DNA of 64,000 bases from Acidovorax sp. Leaf78 (GTDB lineage: Bacteria > Pseudomonadota > Gammaproteobacteria > Burkholderiales > Burkholderiaceae_C): assembly GCF_001422735.1 (NCBI RefSeq), contig NZ_LMLZ01000012.1:468517-532516 (forward strand), written 5' to 3'. Under the pieces are notes generated by a model that worked only from the letters and a program-made list of their open reading frames with translations, did not search any database and was not told the DNA's origin. A program made the position numbers and the translations under genes. Each line of letters opens with the position of its first letter. Position 1 is the first letter of the stretch. Positions 61,140 through 64,000 of this stretch are shown piece after piece.

Positions 61140-62008
61140 TGACGGGCTCCAAACAGGCCCTGCGGGCGAAACAGCAGCACGGCGATAAAGATGGCGAAGA
61201 TCCCGATCTGCCCCAGCGATTCGCCCAGGTACAGGCCGCCCAGCGACTCCACCACGCCGATCAGCAGCCCGCCGACCAGCGCGCCCGCAAAACTGCCCAT
61301 GCCGCCGAGCACCACGATGGTGAAGGCCACCAGCACGAAGCCGCTGCCCACCTGCGGGTTGACGTAGTAGGCCGGCAGCAGAAAGCACGCGGCCGCGCCC
61401 AGGCAGGCCAGGCCGATGCCGAAGCTCATGGCGTAGACATGGTCCACATGGATGCCCATGAGCTTGGCGCCGTGCTTCTCGCGCGCCACCGCGCGGATGG
61501 CCCGGCCCAGGTCGGTGCGCCCCACGATCCACAGCAGCAGGCCCGATACGACCAGCGCGCCAGCAAAGGACACGAGCTTGGGCAGCGCGATCATCGCCGG
61601 GCCGATGGCCACGGTGGTGAGGGTGTAGCTGGTCTCGATGGTGCGCGTGTCGGACTTGAAGAACAGCAGCGCCAGGTTCTCCATGACGATGGAGATGCCC
61701 AGAGTGACGAGCAGGATGTTCTCGTGCTTGCCGTGGCTGGCGCGGTTGATGACCACGCGCTGCAGCACGTAGCCCAGGGCGAACATGCCCGGCACGACGA
61801 TGGGCAGCGCCAGGTAGGGGTCGATCCCCCAGTGCTGCTTGAGCAGGTAGACGGCGTACAGCGCCAACATCAGCGACGCGCCGTGCGCGAAGTTGATGAT
61901 GTGCAGCACGCCGTAGATCAAGGTCAGGCCCAGGGCGATCAGCGCGTAGACCGCGCCGGTCGTCAGGCCGTTCAGGACCGAGGGGAAGAGGATGCTGAGA
62001 TCGAACAT
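61136..62008 (-). CDS. livH: branched-chain amino acid-type ABC permease
   Basis: 290-residue permease: GLTTGAVYALIALGLTLIYG and VLHIINFAHGASLMLALYAV, typical of LivH, then LGRAIRAVAREKHGAKLMGI (cytoplasmic loop) and FTIVVLGGMGSFAGALVGGL. First membrane subunit of the importer, about 100 bases after the receptor gene. The gap shows no strong terminator. Confidence 0.95.
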   Translation of the reverse strand: MFDLSILFPSVLNGLTTGAVYALIALGLTLIYGVLHIINFAHGASLMLALYAVYLLKQHWGIDPYLALPIVVPGMFALGYVLQRVVINRASHGKHENILLVTLGISIVMENLALLFFKSDTRTIETSYTLTTVAIGPAMIALPKLVSFAGALVVSGLLLWIVGRTDLGRAIRAVAREKHGAKLMGIHVDHVYAMSFGIGLACLGAAACFLLPAYYVNPQVGSGFVLVAFTIVVLGGMGSFAGALVGGLLIGVVESLGGLYLGESLGQIGIFAIFIAVLLFRPQGLFGARQ

Positions 62009-62106
62009 GGGTGTGGTGTGTCCGGCTGTTCAGGCAAAGGCGCGGCCTGGCACCAGGTGCTCTGGCGCCGCGCTGGCCGTTGCAGGCATGGCCGGAGGTG
62101 GGTTTC

Positions 62107-63309
62107 TCAGGCCTTCAAGGGGAAGAGCGGGTCTGCTTCGCGGTAGTCGCGCGGGATGATGACCTTGATGTCCTTGTTCAGCACCTGGGTCATGAGTGGC
62201 TGGGCTCCCTGGTTCTGTCCGGCGACGAACTTGGTGGGGCCGTACGGCATGATGTGGTCGGCAAACGTGCTCTTTTCCAGCGCGTCGATCAGGGCGGCGC
62301 GGTCCATCGATTTGGCGCGCTCCAGGGCATCGGCCAGCAGCCACATGGACGTGTAGGTCATGAACAGTTCGTAGCTGAAGAACAGGCCCTTGGCCTCCAC
62401 CCGCTTCTTGAGGTCCTGCGCGCGCTTGTCCTTGGGGTTGAACCAGTGGTTGCAGTCGATGATGCCGTTGGCTGCGTCCGGAAACTCCTTGACGAACTTG
62501 TAGCTCGACGCGGCGCCGCCCAGCACCGAGTAGATGGCCTTGGGCGTGACCTTTTGCTGCTGCATGGTGCGCACCAGCAGCGCGTACTCGTTGTAGTAGT
62601 TGGCGGGGATCACGATGTCGGGGTTGACCGCCTTCATGCGCAGCACGATGTTGTTGAAGTCGCGCGTGGGGTTGGCGTGCTTGACGACTTCCTTGACCTC
62701 GTAGCCGTAGCCCGGCAGCTCGCGCGACAGCAATTGGGCCGTACCGGAGCCGAACAGCGATTCCTCGTGGATGATCATCACCGTCTTGGCTGGCTTGCCG
62801 GCGGCGGTGTTGAGCACGTGCAGGTTGGCCATGGCCGTCTCGGTGCATTTCTTGTAGCCGGGGCCGAAGCGGAAGGTGTTTTTGAGGCCCCGCTCCACGA
62901 TCTGGTCGGCCACGCCCACGTCCACGATGTGCGGCAGGTTGTACTTGGCGGCGGCCTGCGTGGTGGCCAGGCAGATGGCCGACGCGAAGGCGCCGACCAC
63001 GGCGGACACGCCCGCCTCGTTCATCTTCTCGACCTCGGCCGCGCCGGCCTGGGGCTGCGACTGCGCGTCGCCCAGCAGGGCCTCGAGCTTGGCGCCGCCC
63101 AGGGACTTGATGCCACCGGCCTTGTTGATGTCCTCGATGGCCATCATCGCGCCCTCGCGGCACTGCTGGCCCGAGTACGCCAGCGCGCCCGTCACCGGGT
63201 GCAGCACACCCACCTTGATGGCCTTGGCCTGGGCCCCGCCCACCAGGGGGAAGGCCAGGGCCGATGCGGCGGCAGCCGACTGGGATAGGAAATGGCGGCG
63301 GTTACTCAT
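62107..63309 (-). CDS. branched-chain amino acid-type ABC substrate-binding protein
   Basis: 400 residues. A Tat/Sec-type signal (NRRHFLSQSAAAASALAFPL) is followed by a periplasmic-binding fold: IKVGVLHPVTGALAYSGQQC, INKAGGIKSLGGAKLEALLG, VSAVVGAFASAICLATTQAA and RDFNNIVLRMKAVNPDIVIP. It differs from LivJ/K of E. coli and belongs to the broad family that also binds amides and aromatic acids. It begins the transport part of the operon. Confidence 0.93.
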   Translation of the reverse strand: MSNRRHFLSQSAAAASALAFPLVGGAQAKAIKVGVLHPVTGALAYSGQQCREGAMMAIEDINKAGGIKSLGGAKLEALLGDAQSQPQAGAAEVEKMNEAGVSAVVGAFASAICLATTQAAAKYNLPHIVDVGVADQIVERGLKNTFRFGPGYKKCTETAMANLHVLNTAAGKPAKTVMIIHEESLFGSGTAQLLSRELPGYGYEVKEVVKHANPTRDFNNIVLRMKAVNPDIVIPANYYNEYALLVRTMQQQKVTPKAIYSVLGGAASSYKFVKEFPDAANGIIDCNHWFNPKDKRAQDLKKRVEAKGLFFSYELFMTYTSMWLLADALERAKSMDRAALIDALEKSTFADHIMPYGPTKFVAGQNQGAQPLMTQVLNKDIKVIIPRDYREADPLFPLKA

Positions 63310-63352
63310 GGGCGTTCTCCTTGGGGGGTGGGTCGGGGGGCGGTCGTTGTGA

Positions 63353-64000
63353 TCAGTGGAACTGGGCGGACAGCTCTTTGCTGACCCAGACCTTGGCGTC
63401 GATGCTGCCGACGCGCGACAGCTGCATCTCGTATTCGTAGCGGTCCGGCCGGTACAGGCCGTGCAGCCATTGCACCGGCCGCTCCTGGTCGTCCAGGATC
63501 AGGCGGCGCACCGCCAGCAGGGCCGAGCCCACGGCCACATCCAGGTGGCGGGCGACGACGGCATCGGCCAGCTTGGCGGAAATCGTCTGGTGGGCGCGGC
63601 CCACCTTCACGCCGGATTCCTCCAGCAACACCAGGATGGGCTTGCGGGCCAGCTCGCGCCGGCCGAACTGGCGGGCGATGTCGGCGGGCACGTAGGTGGT
63701 GATGTGCGACAGAGGGCCTTCACGCGTGCTGCGCACCCGCACTGCCTTCTGCACCGAGTCGCCCACGGCGATCTGCAGCGCACCGGCCACGGCGCGCGAT
63801 GCGGTCACCGTCTCCACATCGAGCACCTTGACCGAGGTGCGCAGACCCATGCTGACCAGATTTTCGAGCAGGCCTGTGAGTTGCGCGCGGTTGCTGTGGG
63901 GGGAGCCTTCCGCGCTGCCCTGCCCTGCGTCGGGCTGCGGCACAGGCCGGGTGCCGCGGCCGGGCTGGCGAGAGATCAGGCCTTCGCCCTGCAGCAGCTC
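63353..64000 (-). CDS. GntR family regulator with UTRA domain (N-terminus missing at window edge)
   Basis: About 215 C-terminal residues. The tail of a winged helix (ELLQGEGLISRQPGRGTRPV) lies at the window edge, followed by a UTRA effector domain (about the last 160 residues: EGPLSHITTYVPADIARQFG, VLLEESGVKVGRAHQTISAK, RRLILDDQERPVQWLHGLYR). It lies 43 bases upstream of the receptor gene on the same strand, so it is likely the regulator of the whole operon. The DNA-binding end is outside the window. Confidence 0.9.
   Translation of the reverse strand, partial: ELLQGEGLISRQPGRGTRPVPQPDAGQGSAEGSPHSNRAQLTGLLENLVSMGLRTSVKVLDVETVTASRAVAGALQIAVGDSVQKAVRVRSTREGPLSHITTYVPADIARQFGRRELARKPILVLLEESGVKVGRAHQTISAKLADAVVARHLDVAVGSALLAVRRLILDDQERPVQWLHGLYRPDRYEYEMQLSRVGSIDAKVWVSKELSAQFH

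Noticed and set aside
58191-61142. 983-codon plus-strand frame across the Liv transporter genes.
   Set aside because: Antisense to four well-supported ABC genes; the long frame is a high-GC codon artefact.
1-64000. CRISPR arrays, tRNA and rRNA genes.
   Set aside because: No regularly spaced repeats of CRISPR size, no cloverleaf with a TTCGA-type arm, and no rRNA segment were found by eye. A covariance-model scan would be decisive.

Overview
The window looks like a chromosome segment of a high-GC betaproteobacterium of the family Comamonadaceae (Acidovorax-like). The reasons are two Bug-type solute receptors, an IPTL-CTERM sorting tail, several divergently placed regulators (LysR, MarR, TetR) and short interspersed repeats of a kind I associate with that family. 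No rRNA, tRNA or CRISPR array was found. All functions are inferred from motifs read by eye.

Layout. 1-1470: start of a second-type elongation factor G with a structured leader, then a GNAT acetyltransferase. 1580-1950: debris of a MATE exporter gene. 1989-6578: a LysR regulator divergent from a Bug receptor, a cystathionine lyase-like enzyme and a Tat-type class V PLP enzyme. 6579-11683: an AT-richer foreign patch. It holds a truncated ATPase fused to a decapitated receiver-nucleosidase gene of Detocs DtcC type, a tyrosine recombinase, a KfrA-like coiled-coil protein and a DUF2384-like protein. 11684-20189: housekeeping and accessory genes (SDR, MATE, MaoC, MFS/MarR, thioesterase, glyoxalase, OmpA-like, ChaC, SodC, MobA-like). 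20414-25034: an IPTL-CTERM beta-helix surface protein divergent from a three-domain hydroxylase-sulfotransferase-TIGR03032 protein. 25209-28744: a two-subunit molybdenum hydroxylase with its TetR regulator. 28860-40634: pdxH, an AEC carrier, a HAD hydrolase, a two-component system with a lone ABC ATPase, MAPEG, LysR/NTF2/SDR and a Roadblock-like protein.

41020-47642 is a zinc-acquisition locus, all on the minus strand: Zur, an ABC ATPase, a FtsX-type permease with a His-rich loop, a small Cys/His-rich secreted protein, DUF3299, DUF2946 and a ZnuD-like TonB receptor. It resembles the Vibrio Zrg system but no ZrgA (DUF2796) gene is visible. 47802-48559 is a DUF1778/GNAT toxin-antitoxin pair, followed by msrA.

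49298-64000 is a compact catabolic operon, mostly with overlapping stop and start codons. It runs GntR, Liv ABC importer, Bug receptor, LeuCD-like hydratase, HyuB, HyuA, isochorismatase-type amidase, flavoprotein and PEP-mutase/dimethylmalate-lyase-type enzyme. The set suggests opening of a cyclic imide or lactam, removal of ammonia to a substituted maleate, hydration to a malate and cleavage to pyruvate plus a carboxylic acid.
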